Assembly (NCBI GenBank): GCA_005883115.1
Contig: VAZQ01000598.1
Location: 1-5,462 of the forward strand
DNA from: Alphaproteobacteria bacterium
GTDB lineage: Bacteria; Pseudomonadota; Alphaproteobacteria; Rhizobiales; Xanthobacteraceae
Direction of reading: 5' to 3'
Length of the DNA: 5,462 bases
Shown: positions 1 to 5,462 of the stretch, piece after piece
Layout: every line of letters starts with the position of its first letter
Numbering within the stretch: the stretch's first letter is position 1
Notes under the pieces: generated by a model
What the model was told of the DNA's origin: nothing
What the model saw: the letters and a program-made list of their open reading frames with translations, nothing else
Database searches by the model: none
Made by a program: the position numbers and the translations under genes

Positions 1-1
1 C

Positions 2-520
2 GTCGAGATCGCGCGCGAGGCGTTCCCGCGCGCGACTGTGCTCGGAATCGCCTTCGACACGATTTCGAGGGAGCAACGCGATGCGGCAGCCGAGGCTGCC
101 CGCAAGCTTGGGCTTGAGCCGCGTATGATCGAGGTGAAAGGCCAACAGGACTACGGTGGCGCATTTAGCGCAATGGACGACGCCCGCGGCCAACCGATCA
201 TTTTGCCGGCAAGCCCGATGTTCTTCCGTGACCGTGAGGCCATCGCGCAAGCATTGCTCGAGCGCCGGATTCCATCGGTTGCAGCATTCCGTGAGAACAT
301 GGAGGCCGGTGCGCTGATCAGCTATGGCTTCGACCTCATGGGGCTGTTCTATGACATCGCGGCCTACGTCCACCGGATTGCGCGGGGCGCCAAGCCGTCC
401 GACATGCCGATCGAGCAATCGCCGCGCTTTTACATGGCGGTCAATCTCAAAACGGCGGCATCGCTCGGCGTTTCTTTGTCGGATGTGTTCGTCGCCCGGG
501 CCAACGAGGTGCGCGAATGA
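2..520 (+). CDS. ABC transporter substrate-binding protein, C-terminal part (cut by window edge)
   Basis: This is the C-terminal part (172 codons visible) of a periplasmic binding protein of the ABC_sub_bind type, which has the two-lobed fold of the LivJ/sugar-binding superfamily. The frame is open from the window edge, so the GTG at 38 is an internal valine rather than the start. Family members are usually about 320-350 residues, so roughly half, including the signal peptide, lies upstream. Family hallmarks seen are the stretch LISYGFDLMGLFYDIAAYV, then the linker GAKPSDMPIEQ, and the ending NLKTAASLGVSLSD followed by ARANEVRE. The complete gene 26 bases downstream ends in the same pattern, so the two are tandem paralogues. 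The ligand cannot be read from sequence; relatives are commonly annotated as binding branched-chain amino acids, sugars or aromatic compounds. No permease or ATPase gene is visible here. The family call is firm; a transport role is not shown. Confidence 0.88.
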   Translation, partial: VEIAREAFPRATVLGIAFDTISREQRDAAAEAARKLGLEPRMIEVKGQQDYGGAFSAMDDARGQPIILPASPMFFRDREAIAQALLERRIPSVAAFRENMEAGALISYGFDLMGLFYDIAAYVHRIARGAKPSDMPIEQSPRFYMAVNLKTAASLGVSLSDVFVARANEVRE

Positions 521-545
521 GTTGCCATGGGCGCTGCGCACCGGG

Positions 546-1592
546 ATGGATGAAACGGGGGGATCATTGATTCCACAGCGTTTTCAGATCGAGTTTCTAG
601 GTAGGCGGCGAGAGCTCATCACGTTTGTCGGCGGTGTTTGGCTGCTTGCGCCGCACGCTGCGACGGCTCAGCCGTCGGACCGGGTGCGGCGGATCGCGAT
701 GTTGAGCGGATTCGCCGCAACAGATCCCGAGGCACAGGCCCGCGTTGCAGCTTTGCAACAGGGGTTGAAGGAGCTGGGCTGGACGGAAGGCCGCAACGTC
801 AGCATCGAATTTCGTTGGGGCACTGGCGGGGCCGAGCAGATGCGTAAATTCGCTAGGGAACTGGTCGACCTCAAGCCCGACCTTATTCTCGGAATGACCA
901 CGCCGGCGGTAACTGCGCTCGTGCAGGAAACAAAAACCATTCCAATCTTGTTCGTGAACATCGTCGATCCACTCGGCCGCGGCTTCATCTCCAACATGGC
1001 GCGGCCCGGCGGCAACGTCACTGGATTCCTCAATTTCGAATTCTCGATGGGCGGGAAATGGCTGGAAACACTCAAGCGGATCGCCCCTGCCATCAAGCGC
1101 GTCGCGCTCGTCTTCAACCCGGACACGGCGCCATTTGCCGGATCTTTCGTCCGGGTGGCCGAGGCCGCGGCCCCGTCCTTTGGCATCGAGCCGATCGCTA
1201 CTGCCGCTCACGACGATGGCGAGCTCGAGCGCGCTGTTGCTGATTTTGCCGCCAAACCGGCTGGCGGCCTTATCGTCCTGCCGGATTCCTTCACCACCGG
1301 CCATCGCGATCTGATCGTTGCCCTGGCGGCTCGCTACCGCTTGCCCGCAGTCTATCCGCTCCGTGTGTTTGCCGCGAGCGGTGGTCTGATTTCCGACGGC
1401 GGCGATCCCATCGATATATTCCGCCGCGCCGCATCCTACGTCGACCGCATCTTGAAGGGCGCCAATCCCGGGGATCTACCCGTGCAGGCGCCGACCAAGT
1501 TCGAGCTGGTCATCAACCTGAAGACGGCCAAGGCGCTGGGACTGGAAGTGCCGCCGATGCTGGTCGCGCGGGCGGACGAGGTGATCGAATGA
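546..1592 (+). CDS. ABC transporter substrate-binding protein (ABC_sub_bind type), complete
   Basis: This is a periplasmic binding protein of 348 residues if started at ATG 546. The N-terminus has an arginine-rich n-region (GRRRELITFVGG, residues 19-30), a hydrophobic stretch, and a likely signal peptidase site after ATA near residue 41. The RRREL pattern is common in this family and resembles a twin-arginine signal, though not a perfect one. The mature part starts with RVRRIAMLSGF, contains GLKELGWTEGRNVSIEFRW and the segment ITKTIP-like TKTIPILFVNIVDPLGRGF, and ends NLKTAKALGLEVPPMLVARA, all typical of the family. The start is uncertain: ATG 546 has a poor ribosome site, whereas TTG 567 is preceded by a G-run at 556-562. 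The same frame is open back to 324, but that part overlaps the upstream gene and does not look like real protein. It follows the upstream paralogue by 25 bases and precedes the sensor kinase by about 60, suggesting co-transcription. The ligand is unknown. Confidence 0.9.
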   Translation: MDETGGSLIPQRFQIEFLGRRRELITFVGGVWLLAPHAATAQPSDRVRRIAMLSGFAATDPEAQARVAALQQGLKELGWTEGRNVSIEFRWGTGGAEQMRKFARELVDLKPDLILGMTTPAVTALVQETKTIPILFVNIVDPLGRGFISNMARPGGNVTGFLNFEFSMGGKWLETLKRIAPAIKRVALVFNPDTAPFAGSFVRVAEAAAPSFGIEPIATAAHDDGELERAVADFAAKPAGGLIVLPDSFTTGHRDLIVALAARYRLPAVYPLRVFAASGGLISDGGDPIDIFRRAASYVDRILKGANPGDLPVQAPTKFELVINLKTAKALGLEVPPMLVARADEVIE

Positions 1593-1652
1593 GGAGCAGC
1601 GCCGCGCGACCCGGGAGGACGTGCTGGCCCAAAATTTGATATCGTGCTCGCC

Positions 1653-3530
1653 ATGAGCGTTCTCGATTTCATTAAGCATTTGCGCGCTTCGAGGCCGGAG
1701 GCCCCTGGCGCTGACGCGCCGCAGCACGCGCCAGCCGCAGGCCCGGTTGTAAAGACCCGCCGACGACTGTTTACCAAGTATGTCGCACTGTTCGTCGCAG
1801 TGGTCTGCGTCGCCCTTGTCTCCAACGGCGTTTTCGACGTCCTATTCTATTATCAAGAGCACAAGGCGTCGCTGATCCGCATTCAGCGCGAGCAGGCGGA
1901 AGCCGCCGCCGCCAAGATCGGCCAGTTCATCAAGGAGATCGAGAGCCAACTCGGCTGGACCACGCAACTGCCGTGGTCGGCGGGCTCGATCGAGCAGCGC
2001 CGTTTCGATGCCTTGCGGCTGTTGCGCCAAGTGCCCGCCATTACCGAGTTGGCTCAGCTCGACGCCACCGGCAAAGAGCGGCTGCGGGTGTCACGGCTGG
2101 CCATGGACGTAGTCGCCAGCGGCGCCGACCTTTCCAATGATCCCAAGTTCACGGAAGCGGTGGCGCGCAAGGTCTATTACGGACCGGTCTATTTCCGCCG
2201 CGAATCCGAGCCGTACATGACGCTGGCCATTGCCGGCACGCGGCGCGACGCCGGCGTGAGCGTCGCCGAGGTCAATCTCAAGCTGATCTGGGACGTGGTC
2301 TCGCAGATCAAGGTCGGCGAGCGCGGCCATGCCTATGTCGTCGACGCGCAAGGCCGGCTGATCGCGCATCCCGACATCAGTCTCGTGCTGCGCAACACCG
2401 ACATGTCGAAGCTCGCACAAGTGCGGGCCGCGCGCGCCAGCGCATCCGGCGGCGCCGGCACGGGCGACAATCCATCGCAGACGGTGCAGGAAGCGGAGAA
2501 CATCGAGGGGCGCAAGGTGCTCACCGCCTATGCGCCGGTGGCGCCGCTCGGCTGGCTGATGTTCGTCGAGCTACCGGCCGAGGAGGCCTACGCGCCGCTC
2601 TACGCGGCTTTGCAGCGGCTCGCCTTCGTGCTCTTAGGCGCGCTCGGCTTTGCCGTGCTCGCCGGGATGTTTCTCGCCGGCCGCATGGTCGGCCCGATCC
2701 AGGCACTGCGGATAGGTGCCGCGCGCATCGGCAGCGGCGACCTTGGCCAGCGCATCACGATCAAGACGGGGGACGAGCTCGAGGCACTCGCGGATCAGTT
2801 CAACGACATGGCCGGGCAGCTGCAGGGATCCTATGCCGGGCTGGAACAGAAGGTCGAGCAGCGCACGCGCGAAGTGGAGGAGAAGAGCCGCCAGCTCGAA
2901 ATGGCGAGCCAGCACAAGTCCCAATTCCTCGCCAGCATGAGCCACGAGCTACGCACCCCGCTCAACGCCATCATCGGGTTGACCGAGATGATGGTCACCA
3001 ATGCGGCGCGGTTCGGCACGGAAAAGGCGGCGGAACCGCTGCGCCGGGTGCAGCGCGCCGGCACTCATCTCCTCGGCCTGATCAACCAGGTACTCGACCT
3101 CTCAAAGATCGAAGCCGGCAAGCTCGAGCTTAGTCCCGAGTCGGTGAATTTGACCCCGCTGATTGACGAAGTGATCGGCACCGCGCGGCAGCTTGCCGAG
3201 CAAAGCCCAAGAAAACCTAGGGCAGCTCACCGTCGATCCCATGCGGCTGCGGCAGATCCTGCTCAATCTGTTGAGCAATGCCTGCAAGTTCACCAAGCAG
3301 GGCGAAGTGACGCTGCACGTCAAAAAGGTGGTCAACGGACGCAATTGGATCGAGTTTGCTGTAGCGGATACCGGCATCGGCATGACGCCCGTGCAGCAGG
3401 CCAAGCTGTTCGAGGAATTCACTCAGGCCGATTCCTCAACCGCACGGCAGTACGGCGGCACCGGCCTCGGTCTTGCGATCACACGCAAGCTTGCTCGCAT
3501 GATGGGTGGGGACGTGACGGTGACGAGTGA
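1653..3530 (+). CDS. Sensor kinase N-terminal half: TM, Cache-like sensor, HAMP, HisKA
   Basis: Residue numbers below count from the GTG at 1644, an alternative start; ATG 1653 (residue 4) is preferred, though neither has a clear ribosome site. Residues 1-45 are cytoplasmic, with a proline- and alanine-rich stretch. TM1 is about 46-70. Residues 71-320 form a periplasmic sensor that looks like a double Cache domain (YYGPVYFRRESEPYMTLAI at about 178-196; GHAYVVDAQGRLIAHPD at 228-244). TM2 is about 325-347, followed by HAMP (PIQALRIGAARIGSGDL, from 351), a charged coiled coil at about 395-425 (EQKVEQRTREVEEKSRQLE), and HisKA with SMSHELRTPLNAIIG, where His434 is the predicted phosphorylated residue. 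Genuine kinase sequence stops at Gln520 (base 3203). The remaining ~108 residues to the stop at 3530 are out-of-frame reading of the HATPase region. Such a product could sense and dimerise but has no ATP-binding domain. The signal sensed is unknown. Confidence 0.82.
   Translation: MSVLDFIKHLRASRPEAPGADAPQHAPAAGPVVKTRRRLFTKYVALFVAVVCVALVSNGVFDVLFYYQEHKASLIRIQREQAEAAAAKIGQFIKEIESQLGWTTQLPWSAGSIEQRRFDALRLLRQVPAITELAQLDATGKERLRVSRLAMDVVASGADLSNDPKFTEAVARKVYYGPVYFRRESEPYMTLAIAGTRRDAGVSVAEVNLKLIWDVVSQIKVGERGHAYVVDAQGRLIAHPDISLVLRNTDMSKLAQVRAARASASGGAGTGDNPSQTVQEAENIEGRKVLTAYAPVAPLGWLMFVELPAEEAYAPLYAALQRLAFVLLGALGFAVLAGMFLAGRMVGPIQALRIGAARIGSGDLGQRITIKTGDELEALADQFNDMAGQLQGSYAGLEQKVEQRTREVEEKSRQLEMASQHKSQFLASMSHELRTPLNAIIGLTEMMVTNAARFGTEKAAEPLRRVQRAGTHLLGLINQVLDLSKIEAGKLELSPESVNLTPLIDEVIGTARQLAEQSPRKPRAAHRRSHAAAADPAQSVEQCLQVHQAGRSDAARQKGGQRTQLDRVCCSGYRHRHDARAAGQAVRGIHSGRFLNRTAVRRHRPRSCDHTQACSHDGWGRDGDE
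3201..3207 (+). other. Frame break in the hybrid kinase gene
   Basis: At this spot the coding frame moves from phase 0 to phase 1. Before it the protein reads IGTARQLAEQ; after it, AQENLGQLTVDPMRLRQ in the other phase. The single base A3204 is all that stands where relatives carry about eight codons, the first beta strand of the HATPase domain. A homopolymer miscall would not account for a loss of this size. Confidence 0.75.
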
Positions 3531-4392
3531 GCCGGGCAAGGGCTCGGTGTTTACCGTCCGCCTACCTGGCAGCGCCGACTCGAAGACGAGGAGCTCGCCC
3601 GGTTCAGGCGGCCGCCATTCGCCCAATGCTGATTGCGTTCTCGTCATCGACGACGATGCTACAGCGCGCGAGCTCATTGCGGATCACCTCAAGGCCGAAG
3701 GATTTTCGGTCGTGACCGCGGCGGGCGGAGTGGAGGGGCTCAAGCTGGCCAAGGAATTGCGTCCGACCGCGATTACGCTCGACGTGATGATGCCCGACCT
3801 CGACGGCTGGTCGGTGTTAGCGGCGCTGCGGCAGGACCCTGAGCTGGCCGACATTCCAGTGATTATGGTGACGATCGTGGATGAGCACCGCCGCGGTATT
3901 GCGCTGGGCGCGGCCGGCTATCTCACCAAGCCGATCGACCGCGAGCGGCTGCACCGGCTGGTTGCCCGCTATCGGGCAGCGGCACCACCCACTCGCGTTC
4001 TGCTGGTGGAAGACGATGCGCTCCAGCGCGAGCGGATGCGCGAATGGCTCGAGGGTCCCCAATGGACCGTGCGAGAGGCAGCGAACGGTCGAGAGGCGCT
4101 GGATCGTCTCCAACAGGGCAAGCCGGACGTGATCCTGCTCGATCTGATGATGCCGGAGATGGACGGCTTTGCCGTCGTCGCCGCCTTGCAGAAGAAGGCG
4201 GACTGGCGGGACATCCCGGTCATCGTGATCACCTCGCTTGATCTCGATGCGAAAGACCGCGAGCGATTGAATGCCGGCGTGCAATTGGTGTTGGTCAAGG
4301 AAAGGTTCCGACCGGCCGAGCTGGTCGAGCGCATCCGCCGGCTCGTGCAGAAGAAGCCTGAGGTCCTCAGCGGGATGGAAGCAGCATCGTGA
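3205..4392 (+). CDS. Sensor kinase C-terminal half: HATPase_c and two receiver domains
   Basis: This frame holds the rest of the kinase. It opens at TTG 3193, but the first few codons there are out-of-frame reading, so true homology starts at 3205 with AQENLG. Numbering from 3193: N-box LLNLLSNACKF with Asn25 and Asn29; G1 box VADTGIGM at 57-64; F-box FEEF at 73-76; G2 box GGTGLGLAI at 88-96. A linker follows at about 126-146. Receiver 1 (about 148-260) has acidic Asp153/Asp154, phospho-acceptor Asp197 in LDVMMPDLDG, Thr227 and Lys246. Receiver 2 (about 268-386) has Glu273/Asp274, Asp317 in LDLMMPEMDG, Thr347 and Lys369; its lysine is followed by Glu instead of the usual Pro. Both receivers therefore look competent for phosphotransfer. 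There is no Hpt domain. No good start codon with a ribosome site exists at the frame's beginning, so independent translation is doubtful. The stop overlaps the start of the next gene. Confidence 0.82.
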   Translation, partial: AQENLGQLTVDPMRLRQILLNLLSNACKFTKQGEVTLHVKKVVNGRNWIEFAVADTGIGMTPVQQAKLFEEFTQADSSTARQYGGTGLGLAITRKLARMMGGDVTVTSEPGKGSVFTVRLPGSADSKTRSSPGSGGRHSPNADCVLVIDDDATARELIADHLKAEGFSVVTAAGGVEGLKLAKELRPTAITLDVMMPDLDGWSVLAALRQDPELADIPVIMVTIVDEHRRGIALGAAGYLTKPIDRERLHRLVARYRAAAPPTRVLLVEDDALQRERMREWLEGPQWTVREAANGREALDRLQQGKPDVILLDLMMPEMDGFAVVAALQKKADWRDIPVIVITSLDLDAKDRERLNAGVQLVLVKERFRPAELVERIRRLVQKKPEVLSGMEAAS

Positions 4393-4763
4393 CCAAAGTG
4401 CTCTACATCGAAGACAACGACGACAACGTCTTTATGCTCAAGATGCGGCTCGAGCTGCTCGGCGATTTCGAGGTGCTGACGGCGGAGGATGGCCAGAAAG
4501 GGTGCGAGATGGCGGCTACCGAGCAACCCGACATCATCCTGATGGACCTCGAAATGCCCGTCGTCGACGGCTGGGAAGCCACGCGGCGACTGAAGGGCAA
4601 TCCGCAAACCCGCGACATCCCCGTTATTGCTCTCTCCGCACATGCACTCGGCGGCGAACGCGAAAAGGCGCTCGCCGCGGGGTGTGACGAGTTCGACACC
4701 AAGCCAATCGAATTCGATCGGCTGGTCGCGACCATGCGGCGTGTTCTCGCGCACCGCAAGTGA
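4389..4763 (+). CDS. Single-domain response regulator (CheY/DivK type)
   Basis: This is a receiver domain with no output domain, 124 residues, the usual length for stand-alone receivers. Visible key residues are the acidic pair Glu8/Asp9 (VLYIEDNDDN), phospho-acceptor Asp53 in LMDLEMPVVDG, Ser83 in ALSAHA, and Lys105 in the DTKPIEF motif. The layout resembles DivK, a phosphorelay and cell-cycle regulator in alphaproteobacteria, but DivK identity is not claimed. The start is GTG 4389; it overlaps the kinase stop (bases GTGA, 4389-4392), and GGAAG at 4377-4381 gives a suitably spaced ribosome site, so translation is probably coupled to the kinase. It is probably phosphorylated by, or shares phosphate with, the adjacent kinase and acts by protein contact. 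The partner that reads its output is not in this window. Confidence 0.93.
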   Translation: MTKVLYIEDNDDNVFMLKMRLELLGDFEVLTAEDGQKGCEMAATEQPDIILMDLEMPVVDGWEATRRLKGNPQTRDIPVIALSAHALGGEREKALAAGCDEFDTKPIEFDRLVATMRRVLAHRK

Positions 4764-4804
4764 GGCTTCCACCGCTCGCAGAGCTCGATCGGTATCAAGC
4801 GATA

Positions 4805-4820
4805 TCCCCTCGTCGGGGGA
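4805..4820 (+). other. Small GC-rich hairpin after the response regulator
   Basis: The bases form TCCCC-T / G-GGGGA with a four-base loop: six pairs including one T-G wobble. It lies 42 bases after the response-regulator stop codon and is followed only by CTTTG, so it is a poor intrinsic terminator by itself. It may stabilise the 3' end of the transcript or act together with the stronger hairpin downstream. Confidence 0.35.
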
Positions 4821-4848
4821 CTTTGATGCGCATGTGTGGACTTCTGCT

Positions 4849-5042
4849 TCAGCCGCTTGGGGCTGGCCACGCAGCGGCTTTTTCATAGGGTAGTGCGCGA
4901 TAGATGCTTGCCCTTGGGCCGCGGCTGGGGCGGACTTTGCCTATGATCCCATAGGCAGCCAGCTTGCTTAAACGCGAGCTCATGTTCTTTGCTGTGGGGC
5001 CGAGAAGTCCGGCAATTTCGTTCGACGTGAGCCCGTTGGTGT
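4849..5042 (-). pseudogene. C-terminal fragment of a winged-helix/HTH protein
   Basis: Read on the minus strand, this stretch encodes GLTSNEIAGLLGPTAKNMSS, then RLSKLAAYGIIGKVRP, and ends near SIYRALPYEKAAAWPAPSG with a stop at 4849-4851. The pattern of an 'LTSNEIA' helix, a second helix with 'SSRLSKLAAYGII', and a basic turn leading to a strand looks like a winged helix-turn-helix, as in MarR-like or phage/plasmid regulators. No start codon stands before the domain. The only in-frame candidates are a GTG at 5205, inside the neighbouring transposase remnant, and an ATG in the middle of the helix region. I read it as the tail of a longer gene whose 5' part was lost where the transposase piece now joins. 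The function of the parent gene is unknown. It could instead be expressed as a fusion from GTG 5205 (118 residues), which I think is chance. Confidence 0.45.
4851..4883 (+). terminator. Likely rho-independent terminator of the plus-strand operon
   Basis: AGCCGCT at 4851-4857 and AGCGGCT at 4873-4879 are perfect inverted repeats of seven pairs. They enclose a 15-base loop and are followed at once by TTTTT (4879-4883). Read on the plus strand this is a hairpin plus T-tract, 88 bases after the response-regulator stop, where the end of the operon transcript is expected. On the minus strand no T-tract follows the hairpin, so it would act in one direction only. The loop is rather long, which lowers confidence. 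The hairpin overlaps the 3' end of the convergent minus-strand winged-helix fragment. Confidence 0.6.
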
Positions 5043-5262
5043 TGCTTCTACGTCGACGATGACCGCGTACTTGATGTCGATCAGGTTTGAGCCCATAGCC
5101 GAATTGGACGCGCTTGTTGGCTTTTGCGGTCCACGCCGAGCACGGGTCCACCGGCGAGACCACCTTTGGCGGCTTGCGATCAGCGTCAGCGTCTTCATCA
5201 TCCACGGCCGTCAGGAACTCTGCGACGGCGCGCGTCTGGCGCTCGTCGCTCCTTGCTAATCC
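5037..5262 (-). pseudogene. Transposase remnant, IS1182-like, frameshifted and truncated
   Basis: On the minus strand one frame reads ARSDERQTRAVAEFLTAVDD, an acidic patch, then KVVSPVDPCSAWTAKANKR and VQFGYGL; a second frame continues as NLIDIKYAVIVDVEATP. Together these match, from memory, the central part of IS1182-family transposases, where a '(S)PxDPxxxWT' segment is followed by a 'YLIDxxxAVIVDVEAT' segment carrying an acidic residue of the DDE core. The switch lies near 5085-5090, where the bases for an expected Asn-Tyr appear to be short by two. Homology ends abruptly at about 5037-5042, where the winged-helix fragment begins. Only about 75 of some 450 residues remain, so it cannot transpose. 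I could not see terminal inverted repeats or target duplications. The frame is open upstream to 5358 but that part is not recognisable. Confidence 0.6.
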
Positions 5263-5462
5263 TGCCGATCCGGGCAGGAAATTGCCTATAGGAGATTTCC
5301 AAACTTGATTGAGGGATCGGAACTGCGAACCGACATTCTCCTGGTGGCCTAGCGTAGCTCAGCGAATTCTAGTGAAACGCAGCAAAGCCACAATTGCAGC
5401 ATGGCCCGAGGCAGTTTGATCCAACTCGAACCTTCTGAATGATGGAATTCAAACGGTCGCGA
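5263..5462. other. About 200 bases with no recognisable gene
   Basis: No convincing gene lies here on either strand. The minus strand is open from the window edge to a stop at 5349-5351 (37 codons), but the protein has no recognisable motif. A plus-strand ATG at 5401 gives only 13 residues before a stop. A seven-pair inverted repeat, TCCTGCC/GGCAGGA around 5260-5279, has no T-tract. The stretch is best read as intergenic or decayed mobile-element DNA. Confidence 0.5.

Larger units (their letters stand above)
1653..4392 (+). pseudogene. Hybrid sensor histidine kinase gene, broken by one frameshift
   Basis: The two open frames listed separately below are halves of one gene. The first carries membrane, sensor, HAMP and HisKA domains and then turns into nonsense; the second begins abruptly inside the HATPase domain and carries two receivers. 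The switch falls between Gln codon 3201-3203 (frame of 1653) and Ala codon 3205-3207 (frame of 3205). Related hybrid kinases have about eight residues (pattern N-x-N-x-L-x-V-D) between the AEQ-like motif and the segment aligned here to AQENLG. Here one base stands in their place, implying a net loss of about 23 bases; this estimate rests on remembered family sequences, not an alignment. The rest of both halves is well conserved with all key residues present, so the damage is recent or a sequence/assembly error. If corrected, the product would be about 920 residues. As sequenced, autophosphorylation by one polypeptide is impossible. Confidence 0.8.

Noticed and set aside
324..545. Long 5' extension of the second binding protein overlapping the first gene
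   Set aside because: The extension is an out-of-frame reading of the first gene, rich in Arg and Ser with no family similarity. The signal peptide begins only after about 600.
597..1304. Minus-strand open frame of 235 codons
   Set aside because: It is antisense to the well-supported binding protein, and its composition is typical of shadow frames in GC-rich DNA.
1436..1825. Minus-strand open frame of 129 codons over the end of the binding protein
   Set aside because: Its protein (HSITSSARATSIGG and similar) is the kind of spurious antisense product often annotated opposite the 3' end of this binding-protein family in Bradyrhizobium.
3969..4886. Minus-strand open frame of 305 codons opposite the receivers
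   Set aside because: It is antisense to two intact receiver domains with complete active-site residues, and no motif is seen in its own protein.
5260..5279. Inverted repeat TCCTGCC/GGCAGGA as a terminator or IS end
   Set aside because: There is no T-tract on either side, no partner repeat at the other end of the transposase remnant, and on the minus strand it sits directly at the start of the transposase remnant.
5340..5375. tRNA-like segment TAGCTCAGC
   Set aside because: It resembles a D-arm only. There is no anticodon arm, no matching acceptor stem and no proper T-arm at the right distance.
5401..5442. Short plus-strand frame starting ATG 5401
   Set aside because: It has only 13 residues, no ribosome site and no recognisable motif.
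1..5462. CRISPR array or tandem repeats
   Set aside because: I saw no regularly spaced direct repeats anywhere in the window.

Overview
The window is GC-rich and its genes look like those of an alphaproteobacterium of the Rhizobiales, most likely near Bradyrhizobium or Rhodopseudomonas. I infer this from the tandem ABC_sub_bind-type binding proteins, which are greatly expanded in that group, the style of the hybrid kinase, and the GC-rich codon use. This is recognition by eye; no search was run.

Layout. Positions 2-520 (+) hold the C-terminal half of a periplasmic substrate-binding protein cut by the window edge. Positions 546-1592 (+) hold a complete paralogue with a signal peptide. From 1653 to 4392 (+) lies a large membrane-bound hybrid sensor kinase: TM, periplasmic Cache-like sensor, TM, HAMP, coiled coil, HisKA, HATPase, REC, REC. 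Its reading frame is broken at about 3204, exactly between the HisKA and HATPase parts. Positions 4389-4763 (+) hold a stand-alone single-domain response regulator whose GTG overlaps the kinase stop codon. A hairpin with a T-tract at 4851-4883 probably ends this plus-strand transcript. The rest, 4849-5462, is degenerate: on the minus strand there is a frameshifted remnant of an IS1182-like transposase joined to the C-terminal piece of a winged-helix protein, and then about 200 bases with no recognisable gene.

How it fits together. The four plus-strand genes are closely spaced in one direction and look like an operon. No permease or ATPase of a transporter is visible. One reading is that the binding proteins present ligand to the kinase's periplasmic sensor, with phosphate then passing through the kinase's two receiver domains or to the separate receiver protein; this is inference. 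As sequenced, the pathway should be broken, because no single polypeptide joins the phosphorylated histidine domain to the ATP-binding domain. The break is best explained by a net loss of about 23 bases, so it is either a real deletion or an assembly fault.

I found no clearly new biological system. The points most worth a second look are the precise break in the kinase, the pairing of binding proteins with a kinase in the absence of transporter genes, and the mosaic of gene fragments after the operon.
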